Assembly: GCA_029101305.1 (NCBI GenBank)
Contig: JAQXQS010000011.1
Location: 1 to 53,411 of the forward strand
Source of the DNA: Clostridia bacterium
GTDB taxonomy: Bacteria > Bacillota > Clostridia > Lachnospirales > Lachnospiraceae
Reading direction: 5' to 3'
DNA: 53,411 bases
Below are positions 27,203 through 35,773 of this stretch, piece by piece. The translations under genes and the position numbers were made by a program. Positions within the stretch are counted from its first letter, which is position 1, and every line of letters starts with the position of its first letter. Under the pieces are notes generated by a model. That model searched no databases. It was not told where the DNA came from and saw only the letters and a list, made by a program, of their open reading frames with translations.

Positions 27203-28504
27203 ATGAAGAAAATCGTGAAAAACACAACCGTAGCAGCATTGGCTGGCGTAATGGCGATGGGGATGCTTTCCGGCTGTGGAAGTAAAACAATAGATGGAGA
27301 GAAGACGGTTGCAACTGTAGACGGCACAGACATTCCTATGGGAATTGTAAGCCTGTATGCCCGCGAATCACAGGCACAGACCGTTGCTATGTACAAGAGC
27401 TTTATGGGAAGCGCAGGTAATATCTGGAGCCAGGTGGTAGATGAAGAATCTGGCAAAACATATGGTGAGCAGGCCGTAGAGCAGTTTATGGAGCAGGTTG
27501 AGCTGATGTACATCATGAAAGAGAAAGCAGCAGATTATGGCGTTGAAGTTACTTCTGATGATGAGACTGCCATTGCAGATGCAGCTTCCCAGTTTATGCA
27601 GGATAATGATGAGGAGACTCTGAAAGAACTGGCAGTGACAGAAGACCAGGTGAAGACACTTCTGGAGCTTGAGACCTACCGCCAGAGAATTTATGATCCG
27701 ATCCGTAACGAAGCAGAGGTTAACATAACAGACGAAGAGGCGCAGCAGTCCTCTTTCAGTTATGTAAGTATTTCCATCAGCGGAGAAGATCTTTCCGATG
27801 ATGATATTGCCACCCGTAAGGAGCAGGCGCAGGAGATCCTGGATAAGATGAAGGAAGATCCCACAGCAGATATGGGAGAGACAGCTAAGGCTGTAGATGA
27901 AAGCTATAGCGGACTGACCGGAAGCATCTTTGCAAATGACAGTGATGACGAGGACATCTCCAATTCTTATGATGACGCGGTTGTTGAGGCACTTAGAACC
28001 CTGAAGGACGGCGAGGTTTACGACGAGCTTGTAGAGACAGACACCAATGTATACGTTCTTCGTATGGACAAGGTAAACGACGAGGATGCGACTGCCTCTA
28101 AGAAAGAAACTCTGGAGAATACAAAGCGTAGCAATTATTATACAGAGACAACTCAGAAATGGCTGGATGATGCCGATGTTACTGTAAATGATAAAGTACT
28201 TTCTACTTTGACAATTACAGATGACCACAGCTTCACGATCAAAGAGACCACTGCGGACAGTACTACAGACACAACTGCTGATACAACAGAGTCCAGTACA
28301 GATGCAGCCACGGACACAAGTGAGGCTTCTGATACAGAGGAAGACAGCAGTGCAGACAGTGCCGCAGAAGATACGAATGAGGCGGACACCACAGATGAGA
28401 CTGCTTCTGACGCAGAGACAGACAGTGAAACAGAGGAAACAGCCAAGGACAGCGGTGCAGATGCAAGTGCTGACGACGCAGAAGAGACAACAGAAAATAA
28501 CTAA
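27203..28504 (+). CDS. Parvulin/SurA-like lipoprotein chaperone
   Basis: Lipoprotein of 433 residues: a basic start, a hydrophobic stretch and a lipobox (GMLSGCGS) anchor it outside. The N-terminal half is helical and resembles SurA/PrsA chaperone domains (DGTDIPMGIVSLYARES, EQAVEQFMEQVELMYIMKEK). The central part resembles a divergent PpiC domain (FSYVSISISGEDLSDDD, VVEALRTLKDGEVYDELVET), though the usual catalytic residues are hard to place. The last 90 residues are a Thr/Asp/Glu/Ala tail. Start choice: the ATG at 27203 has GGTGATC in front of it, which pairs with the 16S tail; TTG at 27191 and GTG at 27194 are in frame alternatives. It probably aids folding of exported proteins. Confidence 0.8.
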   Translation: MKKIVKNTTVAALAGVMAMGMLSGCGSKTIDGEKTVATVDGTDIPMGIVSLYARESQAQTVAMYKSFMGSAGNIWSQVVDEESGKTYGEQAVEQFMEQVELMYIMKEKAADYGVEVTSDDETAIADAASQFMQDNDEETLKELAVTEDQVKTLLELETYRQRIYDPIRNEAEVNITDEEAQQSSFSYVSISISGEDLSDDDIATRKEQAQEILDKMKEDPTADMGETAKAVDESYSGLTGSIFANDSDDEDISNSYDDAVVEALRTLKDGEVYDELVETDTNVYVLRMDKVNDEDATASKKETLENTKRSNYYTETTQKWLDDADVTVNDKVLSTLTITDDHSFTIKETTADSTTDTTADTTESSTDAATDTSEASDTEEDSSADSAAEDTNEADTTDETASDAETDSETEETAKDSGADASADDAEETTENN

Positions 28505-28518
28505 GTTTTAATGAAAAT

Positions 28519-28553
28519 AAGCCTGCCTGGGGAGATTCGGGCAGGCTTTTTCT
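28519..28553 (+). terminator. Terminator after lipoprotein gene
   Basis: AGCCTGCC and GGCAGGCT pair across a 12-base loop and are followed by a T run. The next gene starts within 25 bases. Confidence 0.88.
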
Positions 28554-28575
28554 AATGATAAATGAGGTGGGATGG

Positions 28576-29487
28576 ATGAGAAAAAGAAGTATATTTGCCG
28601 CATTATTACTGGGTGTTATTTTAACTGGTGTTCCGGTAAATGCGCAGACAGTATTTGATGAAAAAGAGGTGGAAATTCCGGGAATTCAGAAGGAATACAC
28701 CATTGCTGTAGTGAACGACCAGCATATTATCGTGGAAGATGGAGATTATACGAAAGAAAAAGAAGAGGAAGTAGAAAGCCGCCATGACCTTTTCTGCGAT
28801 TTGGATGGAGTCCCCTCGTCAGAAGCCTGGAAGGGGATTGTGGCAGCGGTAAATGATCTGCAGCCAGACGGTGTGATCCTGGATGGAGATATGGTGGATT
28901 TCTTTTCCCAGGCCAATCTGGATTGTGTCATGGAAGGACTGAATGAGATCGAAGTACCTGTCATGTATATTCGAGCGGATCATGATCTGGCATCCTGGTA
29001 CAGTGACACTCTGACAAACAAGGAAATACGGAAAAAGGAGAAGGCTGCCTGGGAAATGGATTCTGTAATGGTGCAGGATTATGGCGAATTTCTGGTAGTG
29101 GGAATCAATAATAATACCAGCCAGCTTTCTAAGAAAGGTCTGAAGAAAATAAAGGAAATCTGGCAGCAGGACAAGCCTGTTATCCTTGCCATGCATGTAC
29201 CGCTGCAGTCCACGATCAATGATGAATTGGACAAAGCGTCCAGGGAAGCATGGCAGGACAGAGCACTTATCTGGGGCAATAAGGACTGTTATTATGAACC
29301 AAATGAAGTAACCAGGGAATTTCTGGATATGGTTTATGCTGTGGATAGCCCGGTGGTGGCTGTGATCGGGGCGCATCTCCATTTTGCCCATGAGGATCAG
29401 CTGAATGAGAAGATGATTCAATATGTATTTGATGCTTCTTATAAAGGAACCGTTGGGGTTGTGAAAGTGAAGGGTACGGAAAATTAA
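28576..29487 (+). CDS. Exported metallophosphoesterase-like protein
   Basis: Protein of 303 residues with an N-terminal signal peptide (SIFAALLLGVILTGVPVNA, cleavage near NAQT) and a calcineurin-like phosphoesterase fold. Metal-binding motifs are VVNDQHI (D-x-H), LDGDMVDF (GD-xx-D), AMHVPL, and GAHLHFAHED in place of the usual GH-x-H. The GNHD motif is replaced by RADHDL, which keeps the His and Asp. With the main ligands present it is probably active on a phosphoester outside the cell; the substrate is unknown. GAGGTGG precedes the chosen ATG. Asparaginase follows after 18 bases. Confidence 0.83.
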   Translation: MRKRSIFAALLLGVILTGVPVNAQTVFDEKEVEIPGIQKEYTIAVVNDQHIIVEDGDYTKEKEEEVESRHDLFCDLDGVPSSEAWKGIVAAVNDLQPDGVILDGDMVDFFSQANLDCVMEGLNEIEVPVMYIRADHDLASWYSDTLTNKEIRKKEKAAWEMDSVMVQDYGEFLVVGINNNTSQLSKKGLKKIKEIWQQDKPVILAMHVPLQSTINDELDKASREAWQDRALIWGNKDCYYEPNEVTREFLDMVYAVDSPVVAVIGAHLHFAHEDQLNEKMIQYVFDASYKGTVGVVKVKGTEN

Positions 29488-29505
29488 AAGAACCGGAGGA
29501 ACCTG

Positions 29506-30507
29506 ATGAAAAAAATACTTCTTATTGCAACTGGAGGCACCATTGCTTCCAAATATACGGCAGAAGGTCTGGCACCTCAGATTTCTGCAGAGGAATTACT
29601 TGAATATATTCCGGAGGCGAAGGAATTCTGTACCATTGACACGGTACAGCCATTTGCTCTGGACAGTACCAATGTGTGTGCAGATCACTGGCTGAAGCTT
29701 GCCAGACTGATCGAATCCAAATATGAATTTTATGATGGCTTTGTTTTGTGTCATGGGACAGATACTATGGCTTATACAGCTGCGGCACTGTCATATCTCA
29801 TCCAGAATAACCGTAGGCCGATCGTGATCACAGGAGCACAGAAGCCCATTGACCTGGCCATTACAGATGCGCGCTCCAATCTTCTGGACAGTCTGCGATT
29901 TGCATCCCATGACCGTGCACATGGAATTTCTATTGTATTTGGTGGAAAAGTGATTGCCGGAACCAGAGCAAAGAAGGAATTTTCCAAGAGCTATAATGCA
30001 TTTTCAAGTATCAATTATCCGGATATTGCATCCATTCACGACAATAAAATTATATTCTATATCGATGACAAAGACCAGTCCACCAGACCTCTTGTGTTTT
30101 TTCATGAAATGAATCAGAAAATATTTCTGTTGAAGCTGATACCGGGAATTGACGGGAAGGTACTGGACGCCCTTTTTCCATCTTATGATGGGCTGATCAT
30201 TGAGTCCTTCGGAGTAGGCGGTCTTCCTCATTATGAAAATGATGATTTTCTGGAGGAAATCGGCCATTGGATTGAAGCGGACAAGCCGGTCTGCATGGCG
30301 ACGCAGGTTACCCATGAAGGCAGTGACATGGAGGTTTATCAGGTGGGGAAGATCATCAAAGAGAGATTCCCGGTGCTGGAATCTTATGATATGACGCTGG
30401 AAGCTTCTGTGACGAAGATGATGTGGGCTCTTGGCCAGACAAGGAATATGGAAAAATTTAAAGATTTGTTTTATACTACCATTAATCATGATCTGCTGTT
30501 TTTGTGA
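29506..30507 (+). CDS. ansA: L-asparaginase, cytoplasmic type I
   Basis: Enzyme of 333 residues that hydrolyses asparagine to aspartate and ammonia. It starts with the family threonine motif in LLIATGGTIASKYT and has the second motif in VLCHGTDTMAYTAAALSYLI, which gives the Thr-Lys-Asp triad with Lys in ITGAQKPIDL. No signal peptide is present, so it is the cytoplasmic, low-affinity kind. GGAGG precedes the ATG. It may be cotranscribed with the phosphoesterase before it and the DUF4317 gene after it. Confidence 0.93.
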   Translation: MKKILLIATGGTIASKYTAEGLAPQISAEELLEYIPEAKEFCTIDTVQPFALDSTNVCADHWLKLARLIESKYEFYDGFVLCHGTDTMAYTAAALSYLIQNNRRPIVITGAQKPIDLAITDARSNLLDSLRFASHDRAHGISIVFGGKVIAGTRAKKEFSKSYNAFSSINYPDIASIHDNKIIFYIDDKDQSTRPLVFFHEMNQKIFLLKLIPGIDGKVLDALFPSYDGLIIESFGVGGLPHYENDDFLEEIGHWIEADKPVCMATQVTHEGSDMEVYQVGKIIKERFPVLESYDMTLEASVTKMMWALGQTRNMEKFKDLFYTTINHDLLFL

Positions 30508-30570
30508 GAGAAACTTTGCAGCTGTAGTTACAAGGATTTATGGTTACAAAAAATACAAGGAGTCAGATAG

Positions 30571-31737
30571 ATGAATAAAAAAGAAATTTCCGAGATCAAG
30601 AAGCAGTTTACGCCAGCTAATTGTAACATTACCCGTATTTGCGGATGCTACGTGGATGGCGATAAAAACAAGAAAACAGAGCTGAAAGAGGCATTTCTCT
30701 CTCTTTCCGAGGAAGAAATGTTCAAGTATTTTGACATTTTCAAAAAATCACTTTCCGGTACATTGGGAAAGAACCTGATGAACATGGAGTTCCCATTACA
30801 GGAGGAAAAAGAAGGGGGTAAGCATGAATTCCTCATGAAGCTTCGCACCAGCAAGCTGAAGGATGATGCCCTGCTTGAGAGCTTTTATGACAAAATTATC
30901 GAAAATTACGATTATCCGGAAAATTACTACATAATTCTGGTCCACGGGGTATATGATATTCCGGGAAGAACCTCTGACGGTATTGATATGGATGATGCTT
31001 CAGAGGAAATTTATGAATATATTTTGTGCAGCATTTGCCCGGTGAAATTATCAAAAGCAGGGCTTTGCTATAACGCGGAAGCCAACCTGATCCAGGACCG
31101 CATCCGCGACTGGTTAGTGGAAATGCCGGAAAATGGTTTCCTTTTCCCGGTATTTAATGAGAGAAGTACAGATATTCATGGCATGCTCTATTATTCCAAG
31201 AATGCAGAGCAGCTTCATGATATTTTTGTGGACGAGATGTTTGGGTGTACGGCACCTCTTTCCGCAGGCGGTCAGAGAGATTCCTTCAATATGCTGGTGG
31301 AGGAAACCCTTGGGGATGACTGTCAGTACGATACTGTGGTAAATATCCATGAGAAGCTGAATGAGATCATTGAGGCGCAGAAAGACTCACCGGATCCGGT
31401 AGTGCTCACCCAGTCTGAGGTGAAGCGCCTTTTCGAAGACTGCGGGGTAGAAGAGGAGAAGCTGGAAACATTTGATAACCAGTATGAAGCTGTTGCAGGA
31501 GAAAAAGCAACGATGGTTGCCTCGAACATAACCAATACCCGTAAATTCGAGATCAAAACGCCGGATGTGGTGATCCATGTAGAGCCGGAGAAAGTGGAGC
31601 TGGTGGAAACCAGGATCATTGACGGGCGTAAGTGCCTGGTGATTCCTATGGAAGATGTGGAAATCAACGGAATCCGGGTGAGAATGGGCAGTGATGAAAG
31701 CGATGACAGCGATAACTATGAGGAGGAATCTGTATGA
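30571..31737 (+). CDS. DUF4317 family protein
   Basis: Cytoplasmic protein of 388 residues beginning MNKKEISEIKKQFTPANCNI and ITRICGCYVDGDKNKKTELK, which I recognise as the opening of the DUF4317 family common in Lachnospiraceae. The middle contains YYIILVHGVYDIPGRTSDGI and a Cys-containing ILCSICPVKLSKAGL. The last third is acidic. No catalytic motif is evident and the family has no established function known to me. Its last codon overlaps the LysR start in ATGA, so the two are translationally coupled. Confidence 0.88.
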   Translation: MNKKEISEIKKQFTPANCNITRICGCYVDGDKNKKTELKEAFLSLSEEEMFKYFDIFKKSLSGTLGKNLMNMEFPLQEEKEGGKHEFLMKLRTSKLKDDALLESFYDKIIENYDYPENYYIILVHGVYDIPGRTSDGIDMDDASEEIYEYILCSICPVKLSKAGLCYNAEANLIQDRIRDWLVEMPENGFLFPVFNERSTDIHGMLYYSKNAEQLHDIFVDEMFGCTAPLSAGGQRDSFNMLVEETLGDDCQYDTVVNIHEKLNEIIEAQKDSPDPVVLTQSEVKRLFEDCGVEEEKLETFDNQYEAVAGEKATMVASNITNTRKFEIKTPDVVIHVEPEKVELVETRIIDGRKCLVIPMEDVEINGIRVRMGSDESDDSDNYEEESV

Positions 31738-32645
31738 CATTGGCACAACTCCGATACGCCATAACGGTAGCCAATTCCAATTCCATGAATGAGGCGGCCC
31801 GCACCCTTTTTATTTCCCAGCCAAGTCTTTCTTCCGCAATCCGGGAACTGGAGGAAGAAATCGGGGTGGAGCTTTTCCGCAGGACTAACCGGGGAATTTC
31901 TGTCACTCCTGAGGGTGAAGAATTCCTGGGTTATGCCCGACAGGTGGTAGAGCAGTACGAGCTGATCGAGTCCAAATATGTTTCCAAGGAACACACCAAG
32001 AAGAAATTCAGTGTATCCATGCAGCATTATACCTTTGCGGTAAATGCTTTTGTGGAAATGGTAAAACAGTTCGGAATGGATGAATACGAATTTGCAGTCC
32101 ATGAGACACGGACTTATGACATTATTACGGATGTAAAGGATTTTAAAAGTGAGATCGGTATTCTTTACCTGAATGAATTCAATCATAAAGTCCTGGAAAA
32201 ATTATTCCATGAGTTTAATCTGGAATTTCATCCGATCCTGGAATGCAGTATTTATGTCTATATGTGGAAAGGACATCCCCTTGCAGACCGGGAGCTGATC
32301 ACACTGGAGGATCTCCGAGAGTATCCCTGCCTTTCTTTTGAGCAGGGAACCTATAATTCCTTCTATTTTGCAGAGGAGGTTCTGAGCACTTATGAATATA
32401 AGCGTCTGATCAAAGCCAATGACCGTGCCACTCTGTTGAATCTGATGGTTGGTCTCAACGGTTATACACTTTGCTCGGGAATTATCTGTGAGGAACTAAA
32501 TGGTTCTGATTACTGTGCTGTCAAGCTGGATTCTGATGAGGTTATGACCATCGGTTATCTTGCACGCAAAGGCACTACGATCAGTAAGCTGGGCCAGAAG
32601 TATTTGGAGGAGATCGCGAAGTACAAGGATAAAGCACTGCGTTAG
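31734..32645 (+). CDS. LysR-type transcriptional regulator
   Basis: Protein of 303 residues. The N-terminal winged helix is canonical: TLAQLRYAITVANSNSMNEA and LFISQPSLSSAIRELEEEIG, then VELFRRTNRGISVTPEGEEF. The C-terminal part is a periplasmic-binding-protein-like effector domain. Unusually for this class, it is co-oriented with its neighbours rather than divergent from a target. It is coupled to DUF4317 by ATGA, and the methionine importer lies next downstream, so that operon is a candidate target. The TAG stop at 32643 is the first three bases of a dispersed repeat. Confidence 0.93.
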   Translation: MTLAQLRYAITVANSNSMNEAARTLFISQPSLSSAIRELEEEIGVELFRRTNRGISVTPEGEEFLGYARQVVEQYELIESKYVSKEHTKKKFSVSMQHYTFAVNAFVEMVKQFGMDEYEFAVHETRTYDIITDVKDFKSEIGILYLNEFNHKVLEKLFHEFNLEFHPILECSIYVYMWKGHPLADRELITLEDLREYPCLSFEQGTYNSFYFAEEVLSTYEYKRLIKANDRATLLNLMVGLNGYTLCSGIICEELNGSDYCAVKLDSDEVMTIGYLARKGTTISKLGQKYLEEIAKYKDKALR

Positions 32646-32674
32646 AGCGTGTTTGAAAAGTCCTCCACAAATAG
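32643..32674 (+). repeat. Repeat terminus at LysR stop codon
   Basis: TAGAGCGTGTTTGAAAAG matches 17 of 18 bases of the intact repeat terminus at 38550. CCTCCACAAAT, next to it, resembles the intact copy's inner right arm. The remainder up to about 32695 holds a separate small inverted repeat, GCTATAG and CTATAGC. Confidence 0.75.
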
Positions 32675-32713
32675 CTATAGCTTTAAACTATAGCCAGCCC
32701 TAAATTTTAAGAA

Positions 32714-32743
32714 TTAACACTTTTACTCCAGAAGTGTTATAGT
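32714..32743 (+). promoter_or_regulatory. Promoter and operator of metNIQ
   Basis: TTAACA (32714) and TATAGT (32738) are 18 bases apart. An inverted repeat, AACACTT-N9-AAGTGTT (32716-32738), exactly fills the space between them. A protein bound there would cover the promoter, so this looks like a repressor operator. The hairpin form is also possible in RNA, but it lies upstream of the start point. No S-box or T-box leader was seen. Confidence 0.6.
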
Positions 32744-32826
32744 AACCTTATCGACGATGAAACAAAGATGGAAGGCCTGAAAGAAAATGATTTTCAGACC
32801 AGCCCAATTAAGGAAAGAGGAAAGAC

Positions 32827-33846
32827 ATGTCTTCAATATTAATCCAAGATGTGAGCAAAACCTTCGAAACCAAAGACGGTTCCGTACAAGCCCTGAAACA
32901 TGTAAGTCTCTCCATAGAATCCGGAGATATTTACGGAATCATCGGAATGTCCGGTGCAGGAAAAAGTACCCTGGTACGTTGTATGAACTTTCTGGAGGTT
33001 CCATCTGAAGGTAACGTTCTGATAGACGGAAAACCACTTAGTGGATTTTCTCCAAAAGAGCTCCGTAAGGAGCGGGAAAAAATAGGAATGATCTTCCAGC
33101 ATTTTAACCTGCTGATGCAGAAGAATGTTATGGAAAATGTCTGCTTCCCACTGTACATTCAGGGGAAGAAAAAAGCAGATGCAAGAGCAAGAGCCATGGA
33201 GCTTCTGGAAATCGTAGGCCTGGCAGACAAAGCAAAAGCTTATCCGGCCCAGCTTTCCGGTGGACAGAAACAAAGAGTAGCCATTGCCAGAGCACTGGCT
33301 TCAGATCCGCAGATTTTACACTGTGATGAAGCTACTAGTGCGCTGGATCCACAGACCACATCCTCCATACTGGAGCTTTTGCAGGATATTAACCAGAAAT
33401 TCGGAATCACCATTGTGATCATTACCCACCAGATGTCAGTTGTCCGTGAGATCTGTACCCACGTGGCAATCATGAAGGATGGTGAAGTGAAAGAACAGGG
33501 CCTGGTAGAAGAAATCTTCAGTCACCCGAAATCACAGGTTGCCAAAGAGCTGATCAGCCGGGATACAGGATCTGACCTTGAAAGCCAGAAGCTTACCCAG
33601 TCTGAGATCCAGAGCGGCGAAGTCATCCGTGTGGTATTTTCCGAAAACTCCGCATTCGAACCGGTTATCGCAAACCTTGTACTTACCTTCCACGAGCCTG
33701 TAAATATCTTAAAGGCAGACACCAAAAATGTAGGTGGTGTGGCAAAGGGCGAGATGATCCTTCAGTTTATGAGTGGCAGCACTCATGTACAGGAAATGAA
33801 AGATTATCTTACAGAACGTGGACTTGAGATAGGGGAGGCGAACTGA
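32827..33846 (+). CDS. metN: Methionine ABC importer, ATPase
   Basis: ATP-binding subunit of 339 residues. Walker A is GMSGAGKSTLVRC, the signature is LSGGQKQRVAIARAL, Walker B is ILHCDEATSALD and the switch His is in IVIITHQMS. The C-terminal 75 residues form the NIL domain of MetN, which binds methionine and shuts the transporter down when the cell has enough. Permease and binding protein follow directly. The RBS is AAAGAGGAAAG. Confidence 0.94.
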   Translation: MSSILIQDVSKTFETKDGSVQALKHVSLSIESGDIYGIIGMSGAGKSTLVRCMNFLEVPSEGNVLIDGKPLSGFSPKELRKEREKIGMIFQHFNLLMQKNVMENVCFPLYIQGKKKADARARAMELLEIVGLADKAKAYPAQLSGGQKQRVAIARALASDPQILHCDEATSALDPQTTSSILELLQDINQKFGITIVIITHQMSVVREICTHVAIMKDGEVKEQGLVEEIFSHPKSQVAKELISRDTGSDLESQKLTQSEIQSGEVIRVVFSENSAFEPVIANLVLTFHEPVNILKADTKNVGGVAKGEMILQFMSGSTHVQEMKDYLTERGLEIGEAN

Positions 33847-33848
33847 TT

Positions 33849-34508
33849 ATGTGGACAAAGCAAGTAACAGATATGATTATCGCAGGTGTAGGGGAAACCT
33901 TATATATGACTCTGTTTTCCACTTTTTTCGGATATGTGTTTGGAATGCCGTTGGGCATTCTGCTGAAAGTATCTGATAAAGAAGGCCTGCGGCCGAATCC
34001 GGTACTATACAAGATCCTGGATGTGATTGCCAATATTTTCCGAAGCATTCCCTTCCTGATCCTTCTGATCCTGCTCATTCCATTTACCAGATTTCTGGTT
34101 GGAAAAAGCTATGGAACAACGGCTACGATCGTCCCTCTTACCATTGCAGCGATTCCTTTTATTGGACGTATGGTAGAGTCTTCACTGAATGAAGTAGACC
34201 CGGGAGTTATCGAAGCAGCCAGATCCATGGGAGCAAGCAATCTTCAGATCGTATTCAAGGTAATGCTGGTAGAGGCCAGGACATCCCTGATCTCAGGAGC
34301 TACCATTGTGACAGGAACCATTCTTGGCTACTCTGCAATGGCAGGAACGGTCGGCGGTGGTGGACTTGGAGATATCGCAGTCCGTTATGGTTACAACCGC
34401 TGGCAGACAGACATCATGCTGGTTACCGTTATCCTTCTGGTAGTACTGGTACAGATTTTCCAGACAATTGGTATGTTCATTGCCAACAAGCTGGATAAAC
34501 GAAAGTAG
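33849..34508 (+). CDS. metI: Methionine ABC importer, permease
   Basis: Permease of 219 residues with about five membrane helices. The coupling loop carries SSLNEVDPGVIEAARSMGAS, the EAA-type motif that contacts the ATPase. It starts two bases after metN, with AGGGGAGG inside the end of that gene. Length and order are those of MetI. A hairpin follows it, before the binding-protein gene. Confidence 0.94.
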   Translation: MWTKQVTDMIIAGVGETLYMTLFSTFFGYVFGMPLGILLKVSDKEGLRPNPVLYKILDVIANIFRSIPFLILLILLIPFTRFLVGKSYGTTATIVPLTIAAIPFIGRMVESSLNEVDPGVIEAARSMGASNLQIVFKVMLVEARTSLISGATIVTGTILGYSAMAGTVGGGGLGDIAVRYGYNRWQTDIMLVTVILLVVLVQIFQTIGMFIANKLDKRK

Positions 34509-34515
34509 ATAATCG

Positions 34516-34537
34516 ACAGGCTTTTTAGAAAGCCTGT
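34516..34537 (+). terminator. Hairpin between metI and metQ
   Basis: ACAGGCTTT and AAAGCCTGT form a perfect 9-base stem with a four-base loop. No T run follows. It probably stabilises or partly terminates the upstream message, letting metQ be made at a different level. Confidence 0.55.
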
Positions 34538-34599
34538 TCATTATAAAATGAATGCAATGTAACAATTTAATATATCAAAAAACGAGGAGGAACTTTATT

Positions 34600-35532
34600 A
34601 TGAAAAAATTAATCGCAGCAGCTCTTACAGGAGCATTGGTACTTGGAACTGTTGGAACATCCGTTGTATTTGCGGCAGACGATGACAAAACCATCACAGT
34701 AGCAGCTTCAGAGACACCACATTCTGAGATTCTTGAGGCAGCGAAGCCAATCCTTGAGGAAGAAGGCTATGACCTTGAGGTAACTGTATTTGATGACTAT
34801 GTACAGCCGAACGAAGTTGTAGAGAGTGGCGATTTTGATGCTAACTACTTCCAGCATATTCCATATCTGAACAGCTTTAACGAAGAGAAAGGAACACACC
34901 TTGTAAATGCAGGTGGAATTCATTACGAGCCATTCGGAATCTATCCGGGAACAAAAACAAGCCTTGACGATATCGCAGATGGTGACACGATCGCAGTACC
35001 AAACGATACCACCAATGAAGCCAGAGCACTTCTTCTCCTTCAGGATAATGGAATCATCACACTGAAAGATGGCGTTGGTCTGGAAGCAACTGTAAATGAT
35101 ATTGAAGAGAATCCATACAATGTAGAAATAGTAGAGCTTGCAGCTGAGCAGGTTGCACGTGTTGCAGAAGAGACCTCCTACATTGTACTTAATGGAAACT
35201 ATGCACTTCAGGCCGGATATTCTGTGTCCAAGGATGCCCTTGCATATGAGACTTCTGATTCTGAGGCTGCAAAAACATATGTAAACGTAATCGCAGTAAA
35301 AGAAGGCAATGAGAACAGCGATAAGATCAAAGCTCTTGTAGACGTATTAAAATCTGATGAGATCAAAGACTTCATCAATGAGAAATATGACGGCGCTGTA
35401 ATCCCATTTGATGATAGCGATACTGCTGAAGCTGATGCTACAGAAGAAGCAACAGAAGAGAATGCAGATGAAAGCGCAGATGCAGAGGCTGATACAACAG
35501 CTGATGCTGCAGAAGAGACAGACGCTGAATAA
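34600..35532 (+). CDS. metQ: Methionine-type substrate-binding protein
   Basis: Binding protein of 310 residues in the NlpA/MetQ family: TVAASETPHSEILEAAKPIL, FDANYFQHIPYLNSF and GDTIAVPNDTTNEARALLLL are typical. It follows metN and metI. Gram-positive MetQ proteins are normally lipoproteins, but this one has a plain Sec signal ending VVFAADDD and no lipobox Cys. I see no Cys anywhere in it. Retention near the membrane would need another route. The last 40 residues are an acidic Ala/Glu/Asp/Thr tail. GAGGAGG precedes the ATG. Confidence 0.9.
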   Translation: MKKLIAAALTGALVLGTVGTSVVFAADDDKTITVAASETPHSEILEAAKPILEEEGYDLEVTVFDDYVQPNEVVESGDFDANYFQHIPYLNSFNEEKGTHLVNAGGIHYEPFGIYPGTKTSLDDIADGDTIAVPNDTTNEARALLLLQDNGIITLKDGVGLEATVNDIEENPYNVEIVELAAEQVARVAEETSYIVLNGNYALQAGYSVSKDALAYETSDSEAAKTYVNVIAVKEGNENSDKIKALVDVLKSDEIKDFINEKYDGAVIPFDDSDTAEADATEEATEENADESADAEADTTADAAEETDAE

Positions 35533-35605
35533 ACAGCAGAGTTGCAGCAAGTGAAAGAAGGAAAATTATTTCTGCAATATTTCCAATAACAAAATAGGTA
35601 AGAAT

Positions 35606-35653
35606 AACAGGCTGAAGAGATATTTCCACAGGGAGATACTTCAGTCTGTTTTT
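35606..35653 (+). terminator. Terminator after metQ
   Basis: AACAGGCTGAAG and CTTCAGTCTGTT pair with one G-U pair around a loop of about 21 bases, followed by a T run. It ends the importer operon. Confidence 0.8.
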
Positions 35654-35708
35654 ATGTAATAGGAAATTTTGCTGGAATTCCCTGCTACAGCATGTTCAAG
35701 AAAAACAG

Positions 35709-35737
35709 TTGAAAATACAGTAAGAATCTGCTATTAT
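35709..35737 (+). promoter_or_regulatory. Promoter of small membrane protein
   Basis: TTGAAA and TATTAT are 17 bases apart, about 36 bases before the GTG start of the next gene. Confidence 0.6.
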
Positions 35738-35773
35738 AGATACGAATTTTTTCAGGTATCGAGGTGAGGCCTA

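Noticed and set aside
32646-32826. S-box or T-box leader for the methionine importer
   Set aside because: None of the conserved cores of these RNA classes is present, and no terminator lies between promoter and metN.
35686-35706. Further copy of the palindromic repeat terminus
   Set aside because: CTACAGCATGTTCAAGAAAAA is similar to TAGAGCATGTTTGAAAAA, but differs at several sites and has no matching arm. Probably chance or too decayed to claim.
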